Shown here: positions 27,495-35,721 of the stretch, piece after piece
How the letters are laid out: each line of letters opens with the position of its first letter
Numbering within the stretch: the first letter of the stretch is position 1
Source: Ktedonospora formicarum
GTDB lineage: Bacteria > Chloroflexota > Ktedonobacteria > Ktedonobacterales > Ktedonobacteraceae
Direction of reading: 5' to 3'
Assembly (NCBI RefSeq): GCF_016587355.1
Contig: NZ_BNJF01000001.1
Span: forward strand, 3,935,721-3,999,720
Length of the DNA: 64,000 nt
The notes under the pieces: generated by a model
What the model was told of the DNA's origin: nothing
The model's input: the letters and a program-made list of their open reading frames with translations, nothing else
Database searches by the model: none
Program-made: the position numbers and the translations under genes

Positions 27495-28661
27495 ATGGCC
27501 ACTAGATTTGCCGTTGCACATAGCCACCTTGCCAATGGACGAGAAGCCGGGATGGAGCTTGGTTGTCTTCTAATGGACAAACTCGGAGAGGTACCAGATA
27601 TTGTTATTGCCTTTATTTCTTCTGATTGCGATCAGAGCGCAACCCTGAAGAGCCTTCATGAAACTTGTCGCCCCAAAAATATGATGGGGTGCTCTTCCGC
27701 GGGTGAGTTTACGGATAATGTACAGGATGAGGGCTTGGCATGTGCGCTCGCTATAAGCTCGGATGAGATGTTTTTCTCTGTAGGCTTGGGGCGCGATTTG
27801 AACCAGAATTGTGAAGGGGCCGCAAAGCAAATCGTCTCTTCATTTCAATATGCTGACATGCAATCCACATTATATCGCCATGCTTTGCTATTGGCTGATG
27901 CGCTTGCGGGACATACTGAAGAGCTTATTGAACATATTTCTCAGCGAACAGATGGCTCCTTTACCGTATTTGGTGGGGGGGCTGGTGACAACGCCAACTT
28001 CTCGCGTACCCCTATCTTCTTTGGCACTGAGATATATGAGAATGCTGCAGTCGCACTAGAAATTCTTTCTAATAAACCCATAGGTGTAGGTTCATTTCAT
28101 GGCTGGCAGCCCTCTTTAGGACCGATGCTGGTTACCGATGCTGACGGCTTCCGTTTGATTTCCCTGGATGGACGTCCTGCTGTGGAGGTCTTCCAACAAT
28201 ATGCTCAAGAGACGCAACAAGTGCTTGATCTTGAGAATCCTATCCCTTTCTTCTTGCATAATGTGTTGGGGGTCGAGGCTGGCGTGGGACTCTATAAATT
28301 ACGTGTCCCCCTGACAGTGGATGCTAATGGGGCCATAACATGCGCCGTTGAGATTCCTAAAGGTGCTGTGGTCTCGATTATGAGTGGTAGTGTGAATTCA
28401 ACTGTGGACGCTGCGTCCACAGCCGCTGTCCATGCGCTTCAACAACTTCACTCCTTTAAGCCAGGGATGGTCCTCTTTTTCGATTGTGTGGCTACACGCT
28501 TACGTATGGGACTTGAGTTCCACAATGAACTACAGGCTGTACGTTCTATTGTGGGTGCGGATTATATAGGCTGCAATACGCATGGGCAGGTTGTATGTGG
28601 CACAGGACAGTTCAGTGGCTTCCATAATTGCACTGCTGTCGTTTGCGTTTTCCCTGCGTAG
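27495..28661 (+). CDS. FIST-domain sensory protein
   Basis: A 388-residue soluble protein with FIST_N followed by FIST_C. The N-terminal part has DIVIAFISSDC and NMMGCSSAGEF, the latter being a common FIST_N signature (GCSTAGEI-like). The C-terminal part has the FIST_C-like SGSVNSTVDAA and MVLFFDCVATRLRMGLEF, ending with IGCNTHGQVVCGTGQFSGFH. FIST domains are thought to bind small ligands such as amino acids in signalling proteins. Here no output domain is attached. ATG 27495 has GGAGG upstream; the frame is open from 27396. Confidence 0.85.
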   Translation: MATRFAVAHSHLANGREAGMELGCLLMDKLGEVPDIVIAFISSDCDQSATLKSLHETCRPKNMMGCSSAGEFTDNVQDEGLACALAISSDEMFFSVGLGRDLNQNCEGAAKQIVSSFQYADMQSTLYRHALLLADALAGHTEELIEHISQRTDGSFTVFGGGAGDNANFSRTPIFFGTEIYENAAVALEILSNKPIGVGSFHGWQPSLGPMLVTDADGFRLISLDGRPAVEVFQQYAQETQQVLDLENPIPFFLHNVLGVEAGVGLYKLRVPLTVDANGAITCAVEIPKGAVVSIMSGSVNSTVDAASTAAVHALQQLHSFKPGMVLFFDCVATRLRMGLEFHNELQAVRSIVGADYIGCNTHGQVVCGTGQFSGFHNCTAVVCVFPA

Positions 28662-28673
28662 AAGAGAACCCGA

Positions 28674-29668
28674 CTAGCCAATACTACAAATCAAGCCGAG
28701 TCGCTGTTGTGCTGCGATGCGTACGGCATCCAGAAATGCTCCCGCATGGATAGGCGCAACCTCGTCAATCATACGCTTTGAGTGTTCACTTTCCAGAGAC
28801 TGGTGGCGTAAGAATGCTTGATGCTCAGCTTCCGCTTCATGCATCTCAGGTGCCTGGAGACCTTCAAGGCGAGATGCGAGGCTGCTTGTTTCGGTGGGTG
28901 TCAGGTAGCCAATATAACTGCCGTATGGATCTCCGGGCAGGTAGCCGAAAGGCATTACACGTCGTCCGCAGGCCAGCAATTCAAATAGAGCCATGGCGCG
29001 TACAGAATGCGAAGCCAGCCAACCACGTATATGTAAAGTCGCTGGCTGACGCCCAATAACAACTCCTGTATTGGTGGCATCTAGGTCATCATCCGAAAGT
29101 GCGTCTGTGAATGGTAGTATTGGCTCCGCTGGCGCTTGCGTCTGCATGGCTTGAGGTAAGTCCTGTACCAGGTCGGAGAGCCCAGCGGACTGAAGGAGCG
29201 TGATCAGCTCTATGCGCGGCAGGGCTGGATAGCCGTCTGCTAATGGGGCTGGCTCAAGTGCTTCAGGCAGAAAATCACTCTCAGACGAAGAGTACCAGGG
29301 CAGGCAAAATTGCTGCGTCAGGGCCCCCAGACGGTACGTAAAGCCTCCGAGTCTTTGTAGAGCTGTGGTGGATGGGCCCTCACATAGCGATCACTCAAAA
29401 GCGTAAATTGCATCGGATCACAAAGGAGTGCGTACTCCTGCTGAGTATGCGAACCACGTGGAAGGTTTTGCACGAAGGCTTTGGCGCGTGTCCATGTGCG
29501 TAACTGCTTCATTGGCTGAGGGACAAAGAGCTCTTCTTGCGCGCAACGCGTCTGCTCAAATAGATGATAGGCTATCGTATCATCACTATCTACAAGCCAA
29601 CTCGTAAAGGCTGGCATAACACGCTCCGTATACACTTCCCAGGCGAAACCTTGTATGCGTACAATCAT
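28674..29668 (-). pseudogene. Hypothetical gene split by an apparent one-base frameshift
   Basis: Two adjacent reading frames on the minus strand, 29318-29668 and 28674-about 29330, join into one protein of about 331 residues if one G is added in the run of five G (CTGGGGGCCC) near 29322-29327. The bridging region then reads WGALTQQFCLPWYSSSESDF and runs on without a stop into MQTQAPAEPILPF. The first frame ends within a few codons of that run. The N-terminus is taken from ATG 29668, with GAAGAAGAAAG upstream; the longer frame to 29791 reads through a repeat element. I do not recognise the family: it has no signal or membrane segment. The cause may be a real inactivating deletion, a sequencing error in a homopolymer, or recoding. 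Confidence 0.6.
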
Positions 29669-29701
29669 GTCTTTCTTCTTCTCGACTACAGCTTTGACTC
29701 T

Positions 29702-29853
29702 CTCCTTATCCGAAAACCTGAGCGCATTCGGGAAGGATTTGCCTTGCTGGAGGCGTCTTCTGGCTTTTTCGATTCGCGTAGAATGTGGCACTGCCGAAAA
29801 TTATCCCTCTTGAGGGGCCACTGATGCGGCCCGCTTACGGGTTTTCGACGGAG
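29702..29853 (+). repeat. Palindromic intergenic element, copy 6 (degenerate)
   Basis: The left arm TCCTTATCCGAAAACCTGAG is intact (29702-29722). A possible right arm, CGGGTTTTCGACGGAG, lies at 29838-29853. The span is longer than usual, so the copy looks rearranged. Confidence 0.45.
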
Positions 29854-29886
29854 TATTATGCCAGAGTATATGCATGTGATACATAG

Positions 29887-29946
29887 TACCTGCGAGACGC
29901 GATCTTTGCCAACTCTTATAGGTTGATAGTAATGGTCTCGCAGGTA
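29887..29946 (-). other. Stem-loop downstream of the Thr/Pro-rich protein gene
   Basis: TACCTGCGAGAC (29887-29898) pairs perfectly with GTCTCGCAGGTA (29935-29946) over 12 bases with a 36-nt loop. No T-run follows, so it could be a terminator, an mRNA 3' stabiliser or a protein site. Confidence 0.45.
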
Positions 29947-29960
29947 TTGCTCAGGCAATT

Positions 29961-31217
29961 CTACTTTGTTTTGCCGTCAGCGCTGGCATCATTCCCTTTC
30001 TCCTTGTTTGGCATAACAAAGATACCCATCTGTGCCTGCTGCATCATCTCCTCGAGGAATGGATCTTCTTGTAGTCCCGAGAAAGAAAGCGGTCCATTCG
30101 AAGAGCGTGCTTCACGTTGTGTCGCTTCTAGACTTGCACGGAGCTCAGGTGGCAGATCCATTGGCAGCGGCTGAAGATTTCTGTCAAAAGAGACATTGGG
30201 AGGCTGACTCTGCGCCGAGGTGGGTGGCGTGTTAGAGACTGCGAATGTGCGTGGATTGGTCTGGTCCCCCTCGGATACGGCTAATGTTGCGTACTGTTGC
30301 CTGCTAGCAGTATTCTGCGCTTCCAGCGTTGGTTGTCCATGTATACCGGATATTGCCGGATAGAGACCACTATTACCCCGCGCAGTGTTTGCTGGGGCGG
30401 TAGGGGGGACTAACGCAGGCATGACGCCACTGTTGCCCTGCATTGCAGCTAACTGGGGGATATTCTGTGCAGGAGGGAACTCCTGCTGCTCGGAAAAAAT
30501 ATTTTGGAGCTCGTTATTGATGGACGAGTTGTTGTTTGGGTTATTTATATGCCCAAAGACGACATTCCCTTCCTGGGGGTCTATCCATGGAACACTAATT
30601 GAAGTTTTCTGCACCTTGCGCGCTTTTTCATCCTGCTTGCGCTTGAGAAGCAGCACAAGTGTTACTGCCGCCGTCGTCAGGACCATAAAACCAATCCCTC
30701 CTCCGATGGGGAGCATAAGAGAGAGATTCTTGTCGTTACCCTGTCCCGTTTGGCTGTTCGTAGCAGATTGAGAGGGCGTCGTTGGCGTCACTTCAGCAGG
30801 TTGTGTCGCTGTGATGGCAGGCGTTGATGTAGCGGTCGGAGTAGGCTTGGGTTTGCTTGTTGCTGTGGCTGTGGGGGTCATTTGGGCAGGAGGTATCACA
30901 GGAGGAACCGTGGGCACCACTTGGGTAGGACCCTGCGTTGGCACCTTGGTTGGCACTTTTGTTGGCGCCTTGGTTGGTGTCGGTGTCGCAGTCGCGGGCT
31001 CGGTCGGTGTGGGTGTTGGGGTTCCTGGATCCACGGTTGGAGTTTCGTCCAATAACGCATTTGTAATTTGATGGACCGTGTCGCCTACAGATGTGGCTTC
31101 AGCTGTAGCATGATATATCGAAGCAATAGCTGCAACGGCAGAGATAACGAGTAACGCAATGCAGAGCGCCATCATCCGCAAAGTCCACTGGGCGTTCCCT
31201 TGTTGACGCTTTTTCAC
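29961..31217 (-). CDS. Membrane protein with Thr/Pro-rich extracellular linker
   Basis: About 418 residues that I do not assign to a known function. A basic start is followed by a hydrophobic segment (MMALCIALLVISAVAAIASI). Then comes a long Thr/Pro/Ala-rich stretch with imperfect repeats (TPTPT, KVPTKVPTQGPT). A second membrane segment is near the middle (GGGIGFMVLTTAAVTLVLLL), followed by a positive stop sequence KRKQDEKARK. The last half is a Gln/Asn/Pro-rich cytoplasmic-looking tail. The topology suggests a short extracytoplasmic stalk anchored at both ends. GTG 31217 was chosen for its GGAGG site; the frame is open to 31286. Low-complexity regions limit homology calls. Confidence 0.7.
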   Translation of the reverse strand: MKKRQQGNAQWTLRMMALCIALLVISAVAAIASIYHATAEATSVGDTVHQITNALLDETPTVDPGTPTPTPTEPATATPTPTKAPTKVPTKVPTQGPTQVVPTVPPVIPPAQMTPTATATSKPKPTPTATSTPAITATQPAEVTPTTPSQSATNSQTGQGNDKNLSLMLPIGGGIGFMVLTTAAVTLVLLLKRKQDEKARKVQKTSISVPWIDPQEGNVVFGHINNPNNNSSINNELQNIFSEQQEFPPAQNIPQLAAMQGNSGVMPALVPPTAPANTARGNSGLYPAISGIHGQPTLEAQNTASRQQYATLAVSEGDQTNPRTFAVSNTPPTSAQSQPPNVSFDRNLQPLPMDLPPELRASLEATQREARSSNGPLSFSGLQEDPFLEEMMQQAQMGIFVMPNKEKGNDASADGKTK

Positions 31218-31847
31218 AATCGTCAAGCCTCCGGCGTGAATAAATACTACCTGTTGTATGCTCCGTCCTTGTTTTCGCTGGATCACCTATGGGAGCACGG
31301 TAGATGTTATACCCCCTGAATGGCCTCTTCACGAAAAAGTCCAGAACTCGTATTTATAAATAATAAATAGCAGGAATGTAGAAAATGAAAAGAGAGCAGA
31401 AACATAAAAATGTACGCAGGATATGCGCGCTCTGGTAAGTAATAAGAATGTAAAGGCGATCAGTATCAACCTAGTGATTATAGTGTATGTAGCTGGGTCC
31501 AGAAGCGTCAAGCTGGCAGCTAAAATGTACTATAAAAAACGTGATCGTGTGAATACGTATAACTGCTGTATATAGATATAATACTGGCATTTTGGCGTAT
31601 ATTCTAGGGCGGAAAGATATTGCCCCGAACGGCTGTATACTAAAAGCGAGGGTACGTCGTCATAGATACAATGTTAATTACGACCTTTGGACGGGTCGCT
31701 AGTCATTGTATTACCGCTCACGGAGTGATGGGGAATTTTGATATTCATCACATCAAGATGTCTGCCGGACGGGGATTATGGATAAGTATAGTAAAAAACT
31801 GGCGGCAGAAGACCTCGAACTCGCGGAGATGGGAGGAGTGGATTGGT
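31218..31847. other. Intergenic region between divergent genes
   Basis: About 630 bases of AT-rich sequence. A TATAAT occurs at 31577-31582 without a clear -35 box. A reading frame for the next gene is open from 31671, but the first 59 codons lack coding character. I see no repeat copy, RNA gene or other element. Confidence 0.4.
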
Positions 31848-33641
31848 ATGACTGTACAGGTCGATACTATACACAATGAAGCGTGGCTTCCCAAAGCGTC
31901 TCAAACCTCATACCTGACGATTACTCTTTTTTTGGTAGTCAGGTTTTTCGAAAATTTCGATGACTTGCGTCTGTGGGGCAGAATAAACTGGCTTGTGATT
32001 ATCGCGATCATACTCTGGGTGCTCGCAATGATTCAGCTTTTAGGCTTGATGCTCTATGGTTGTTTATGGCGAAAAATTGGGTCGCGAGGTGATTGTGAAG
32101 TATCTCAGGAGCGTAAGCGACTGTGGCTGGTTCCTGGTCTGGGGAGCATGGGTTTATTGTTCGCAATATATGGCTTGATCTCCACCTTAAATGTGCCCTG
32201 GCTACCAGAGTTTCTATCAATGCCAGAATTAATGTACTTTGTTGGCGTTTCTACTTTCTCATTGATCCTTCTATGCTGGTTATGTTCTGGTTTCTTGTAC
32301 CAGGGACGTCTTCTGAAGGATATAAAAGCGTTCATAAATGGTGAGAAACGGCTACGCGCAAGGCTAGAAACCTCAAGTCGCGAGCAAGAAGCATTGGTTC
32401 AGTCGCAGCAGCGCCTCCTGCTGGAACAAGATCGCCTCTTTCGTGAGCAAAGGCGCCTGAATCTTACCGATGTGACTACTGGCTTACCAAACCGTTGCGA
32501 GACTATTACTCGGCTAGAGACTGCGCTTGCTCATTGTCGAGTTAACAAAGACATATGCGCGATCTTCTTTGTCAATCTGGACCATTTTAAGCGCGTCAAT
32601 GATACCTGGGGGCATTGGTTTGGAGATGCTGTGTTGAGTGAAGCTGGGGCGCGGCTTGCACGTGCGATGGGGGAGGAAGGCGTGGTTGGGTGCTATGGAG
32701 GTGATGAGTTTGTTGCTTTTCAAGTGGGGCTCAATGCCAGTCAGGCGCATATGCGTGCTGAATCTTTACGCCAGCATATCCTGGAGGAGTCATGTGTGGG
32801 GAATATGGAGAAGGATGCAAGAGCTTTGTCCGTTTCTGTGAGTATTGGGATTTCACTATACCCCCTGCATGCCATAAAGGGCCAGGAACTCATCGCATTT
32901 GCGAACGAGGCGATGTATCGGGCTAAAAGCCGAGGGCGAAACTGTGTCTGTATGGCATCTCCGGGGGATAGGCTTCCAAATAGAGATGTAGTAGAAAGAG
33001 CAATGAAGCTCTCCGATGTAGATGTGATGACGTTGCGAGCCTTGCTAGCTCTATTGGAGGCCCGGGATCTGCAAACCTATCTCCATGGACAACGCATGGT
33101 AGACATAGTTGTGGAGATTGCCAGATACTTACACTGTCGCTCAGAGGATATCTATACATTACGCTTGGCTGCGATGTTGCATGATCTTGGGAAGATAAGT
33201 ATCCCAGATTCTATTCTGCATAAGGCGGGACCATTGGATCGTACTGAATGGGTGCTTATGCAACAGCATCCAAGAATTGGTCAGGAGATTCTGGTTAAGG
33301 CGGGTGGTGTCTTCTCGGTAGTTGCTGTAGTCGCGGGAGCCCATCATGAGCGCTGGGATGGCTCAGGTTACCCTGCGGGACTTGAGCGCGAAGAAATTCC
33401 ATTGCTGGCAAGGATTTTGAGTGTCGCTGATACCTACGATACGATGGTCTCTGCTCGTATCTACCATCAACCTCTTTCTTCTGAAGCCGCTTGTGCCGAG
33501 TTGGTACGCTGTATGGGCACAAAGTTTGATCCGCTGGTGGTGCGAGCTTTTCTTGCGGTTTTACCGCGAATTCTGCAGGAATCTATGCCCATCGAGCACG
33601 TGGAAGCTTTTGACGCAAGCAGGCATAGAGATGAGCGTTAA
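31848..33641 (+). CDS. GGDEF and HD-GYP cyclic-di-GMP protein
   Basis: About 597 residues. Three or four membrane segments occupy the first 160 residues, then a coiled segment rich in Glu/Gln/Arg. A GGDEF domain follows (TGLPNRCETI, NLDHFKRVNDTWGHWFGDAV, YGGDEFVAF). It makes c-di-GMP in the family, but here the first metal Asp of DxD is Asn and no RxxD inhibitory site is visible before YGGDEF. The C-terminus is an HD-GYP phosphodiesterase with all signatures: MLHDLGKISIPD, HHERWDGSGYP and ADTYDTM. The likely net role is c-di-GMP breakdown with a GGDEF that may be only regulatory. ATG 31848 has GGAGGAG nine bases upstream; the longer frame starts at 31671. Confidence 0.88.
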   Translation: MTVQVDTIHNEAWLPKASQTSYLTITLFLVVRFFENFDDLRLWGRINWLVIIAIILWVLAMIQLLGLMLYGCLWRKIGSRGDCEVSQERKRLWLVPGLGSMGLLFAIYGLISTLNVPWLPEFLSMPELMYFVGVSTFSLILLCWLCSGFLYQGRLLKDIKAFINGEKRLRARLETSSREQEALVQSQQRLLLEQDRLFREQRRLNLTDVTTGLPNRCETITRLETALAHCRVNKDICAIFFVNLDHFKRVNDTWGHWFGDAVLSEAGARLARAMGEEGVVGCYGGDEFVAFQVGLNASQAHMRAESLRQHILEESCVGNMEKDARALSVSVSIGISLYPLHAIKGQELIAFANEAMYRAKSRGRNCVCMASPGDRLPNRDVVERAMKLSDVDVMTLRALLALLEARDLQTYLHGQRMVDIVVEIARYLHCRSEDIYTLRLAAMLHDLGKISIPDSILHKAGPLDRTEWVLMQQHPRIGQEILVKAGGVFSVVAVVAGAHHERWDGSGYPAGLEREEIPLLARILSVADTYDTMVSARIYHQPLSSEAACAELVRCMGTKFDPLVVRAFLAVLPRILQESMPIEHVEAFDASRHRDER

Positions 33642-33683
33642 AGCGCTTGCATACTCTATGCCTGAATAAGGCGTGGGTGTCGC

Positions 33684-34871
33684 TTACGCGAAGTCGCGCA
33701 AGAGATGCACCTGGATAGGCTGGCGAAGCGTGCGCAGAGCCTTAACCTCGATCTGGCGAATGCGCTCTCGTGTCAGCTTAAAATAGGCACTCAATTCCTC
33801 TAGCGTATGGCAGTAGCCGTCATGGAGTCCATAGCGTAATTCAATGACCTGGCGCTCGCGCTGGTTAAGCGTCTCAAGTGCGCGCGAAATATGATCACGT
33901 AGCACCTGGTGCGTAACTACCTCAGCGGGCGCGGCGGCATGAGTATCGATCAACGTATCGGCAAGATGATACTGCTCGTCTTCAATGAGTGGAGCGTCGA
34001 GAGAGATTGGAGTCTCCGCGATACTTTGTAGCTCCACGACACGCTCCTTGGTAAGATTAAGAGCGTGGGCGATCTCCTCTGGGAAGGGATCACGTCCCAG
34101 ATCCTGATAGAGTTGACGTGTAATGCGCTTCATTTTATAAATGAGCTCTACGACATGGACAGGTACGTGGATGGTGCGAGTATGTTCCGCGACCGCGCGG
34201 CTAATCGCCTGGCGAATCCACCAGGTCGCATACGTGCTAAAGCGGAAACCACGTTGAGGGTCGAATTTCTGCACCGCACGAATCAGGCCCAGATTTCCCT
34301 CTTGAATCAAGTCAAGTAACGAGATGCCCTGATTGTTATAGCGTTTTGCGATGCTGACAACTAGACGTAAATTAGCTTCAACTAGACGTTTTTGCGCTTC
34401 TGGTTCCCCATTAGCCACCCGTCGAGCAATCTTGAGTTCTTGTTCGGGGGTGAGGAGTGGGAAGCGGCCGATTTCGGCCAAATATTGACGAATGGCATTG
34501 TCAACTTCCCTGTCACTTTCTCCTTCATCTTCAGTTCCTTCTTCATCATAGAAGGCATCGTCGGGGAGTTCGTTTGTCGTTGTTTTGCTCCGGCGACGAC
34601 GTGTAGGTGTCGCGCCTTTAGGTTCATCGGGGAAGGAATCTTGCTCAAGAAACGATGTGGCTTCTTCTCCTACCACCTCTTCCGCTGTCACCCTTGTAGA
34701 TGGACGGCCCGCTTTTCTTCCTCTTGTCCCACCTTCCTCTGAAACGAGTCGGGTTGCTCTTCGGCGGGTACGCTGACTGGCTACTGTTCCTTCACTTGCG
34801 GCAGAGTCTTGTCCATGAATATCGAAACGAACTTGTGGTTCTCTCTCTTTGTGTTTGACACTGGCTACCAT
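33684..34871 (-). CDS. RNA polymerase sigma-70 factor (RpoD/SigA group)
   Basis: A 395-residue sigma factor. A poorly conserved, charged N-terminus (about 120 residues) is followed by region 1.2 (AIRQYLAEIGRFPLLTPEQE). Regions 2.1-2.4 follow, with NLRLVVSIAKRYNNQGISLL, DLIQEGNLGLIRAVQKFDP and FSTYATWWIRQAISRAVA. Region 3 is present, and region 4 ends with YFKLTRERIRQIEVKALRTL. The region 2.4 and 4.2 residues are those of primary-type factors, so it should recognise TTGACA/TATAAT-like promoters. It could be the housekeeping factor or a group 2 paralogue. Start ATG has AAGGAG upstream. Confidence 0.93.
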   Translation of the reverse strand: MVASVKHKEREPQVRFDIHGQDSAASEGTVASQRTRRRATRLVSEEGGTRGRKAGRPSTRVTAEEVVGEEATSFLEQDSFPDEPKGATPTRRRRSKTTTNELPDDAFYDEEGTEDEGESDREVDNAIRQYLAEIGRFPLLTPEQELKIARRVANGEPEAQKRLVEANLRLVVSIAKRYNNQGISLLDLIQEGNLGLIRAVQKFDPQRGFRFSTYATWWIRQAISRAVAEHTRTIHVPVHVVELIYKMKRITRQLYQDLGRDPFPEEIAHALNLTKERVVELQSIAETPISLDAPLIEDEQYHLADTLIDTHAAAPAEVVTHQVLRDHISRALETLNQRERQVIELRYGLHDGYCHTLEELSAYFKLTRERIRQIEVKALRTLRQPIQVHLLRDFA

Positions 34872-35347
34872 ATACCTACTCCTTTACCTCAAAACCCATT
34901 CCACTACTTGGTAACCGGAGACGCAGGATGCTGAAACTTGATGTTCTATCCTTTCCAGTCTGTATCCTAGACACAGCGTTCAACATTACCTGTTGTCCAA
35001 AAATTTTTTAGACACATCCCCCCTTGTCTCTATGTATTGCAAGATATGTGCCAACAGATCGGCCTGGGTATAGAGATGTTTGGATGTGTTGGAAAAAAAT
35101 AGATATACAGAGGCTTTAGAAGCGCTTGTGAGCTTTATTGAATCCCATATGTATTTCCACCTCAAAATGCTAAAGAGGACGGTGTGCCCTATGAAAGTAG
35201 GGGCGAAAATTTTTACAGGTACTGCGGATATATCCGCAGTTTTTGGGGTTGTTTCGATTGTGAAAGAATACACGCCTGCGACGCGTTTATTTGGGCGAGA
35301 GATTGTGATGTCAGGAAAAGTCCTATCTAAGGAAGGATCGCGGGATT
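34872..35347. other. Intergenic region upstream of the sigma factor gene
   Basis: About 475 bases between divergent genes. It holds the 20-bp palindrome at 35221-35240 and nothing else I can support. A 111-codon frame at 35080 lacks a ribosome site and coding character. Confidence 0.4.
35221..35245 (+). terminator. Perfect 20-bp palindrome followed by T-run
   Basis: ACTGCGGATATATCCGCAGT (35221-35240) is a perfect palindrome followed by TTTTT. It fits a small intrinsic terminator or attenuator, or a dimeric regulator's operator upstream of the small membrane protein gene. Confidence 0.5.
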
Positions 35348-35554
35348 ATGGATCAATTGAGACGACGTACCTTGCCTCATGCTGGAGGCTCATTCCGTTT
35401 TGGATGTTGGGATAGGGTGCGCTGGTGGTTAGTTTCTCCTGGGCGTATGGAGTTCTGGTTATGGATTGTCTGCTTTCTGCTCCTGGTTGCGACGACGGGA
35501 GCGATACTCGTGATGGCCTTGTGGAATGTGGGCTGGTTATCCATTACCCCCTGA
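35348..35554 (+). CDS. Small single-span membrane protein
   Basis: A 68-residue protein with a basic N-terminus (MDQLRRRTLPHAGGSFRFG) and one strong hydrophobic segment (FWLWIVCFLLLVATTGAILV). AAGGAAGGA lies ten bases before the ATG. I do not recognise it. The good ribosome site and clear membrane segment favour a real gene, but it could be chance. It precedes the HEAT-like gene by 168 bases. Confidence 0.5.
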   Translation: MDQLRRRTLPHAGGSFRFGCWDRVRWWLVSPGRMEFWLWIVCFLLLVATTGAILVMALWNVGWLSITP

Positions 35555-35721
35555 AGGCGATGCGGTAGTTTGATACCAGAAATAGCCTATCTCAAGGCTC
35601 ATTCTCGCTCTGCTGTGCTTCCTCTTTCTGCTCGACTTGTGTAGGGCAAAGTGGTACAATAGCTCCCACTAGCGCATGGTGTGCCCACAGTGATGCCAGT
35701 GGAACAAAGGAGTGAAGTGTA

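Noticed and set aside
30811..31071. Val/Gly-rich plus-strand frame that looks like a membrane protein
   Set aside because: It is the antisense reading of the Thr/Pro repeat stretch of the minus-strand gene.
35080..35415. 111-codon plus-strand frame
   Set aside because: It contains a likely terminator palindrome, lacks a ribosome site and overlaps the better small membrane protein frame.
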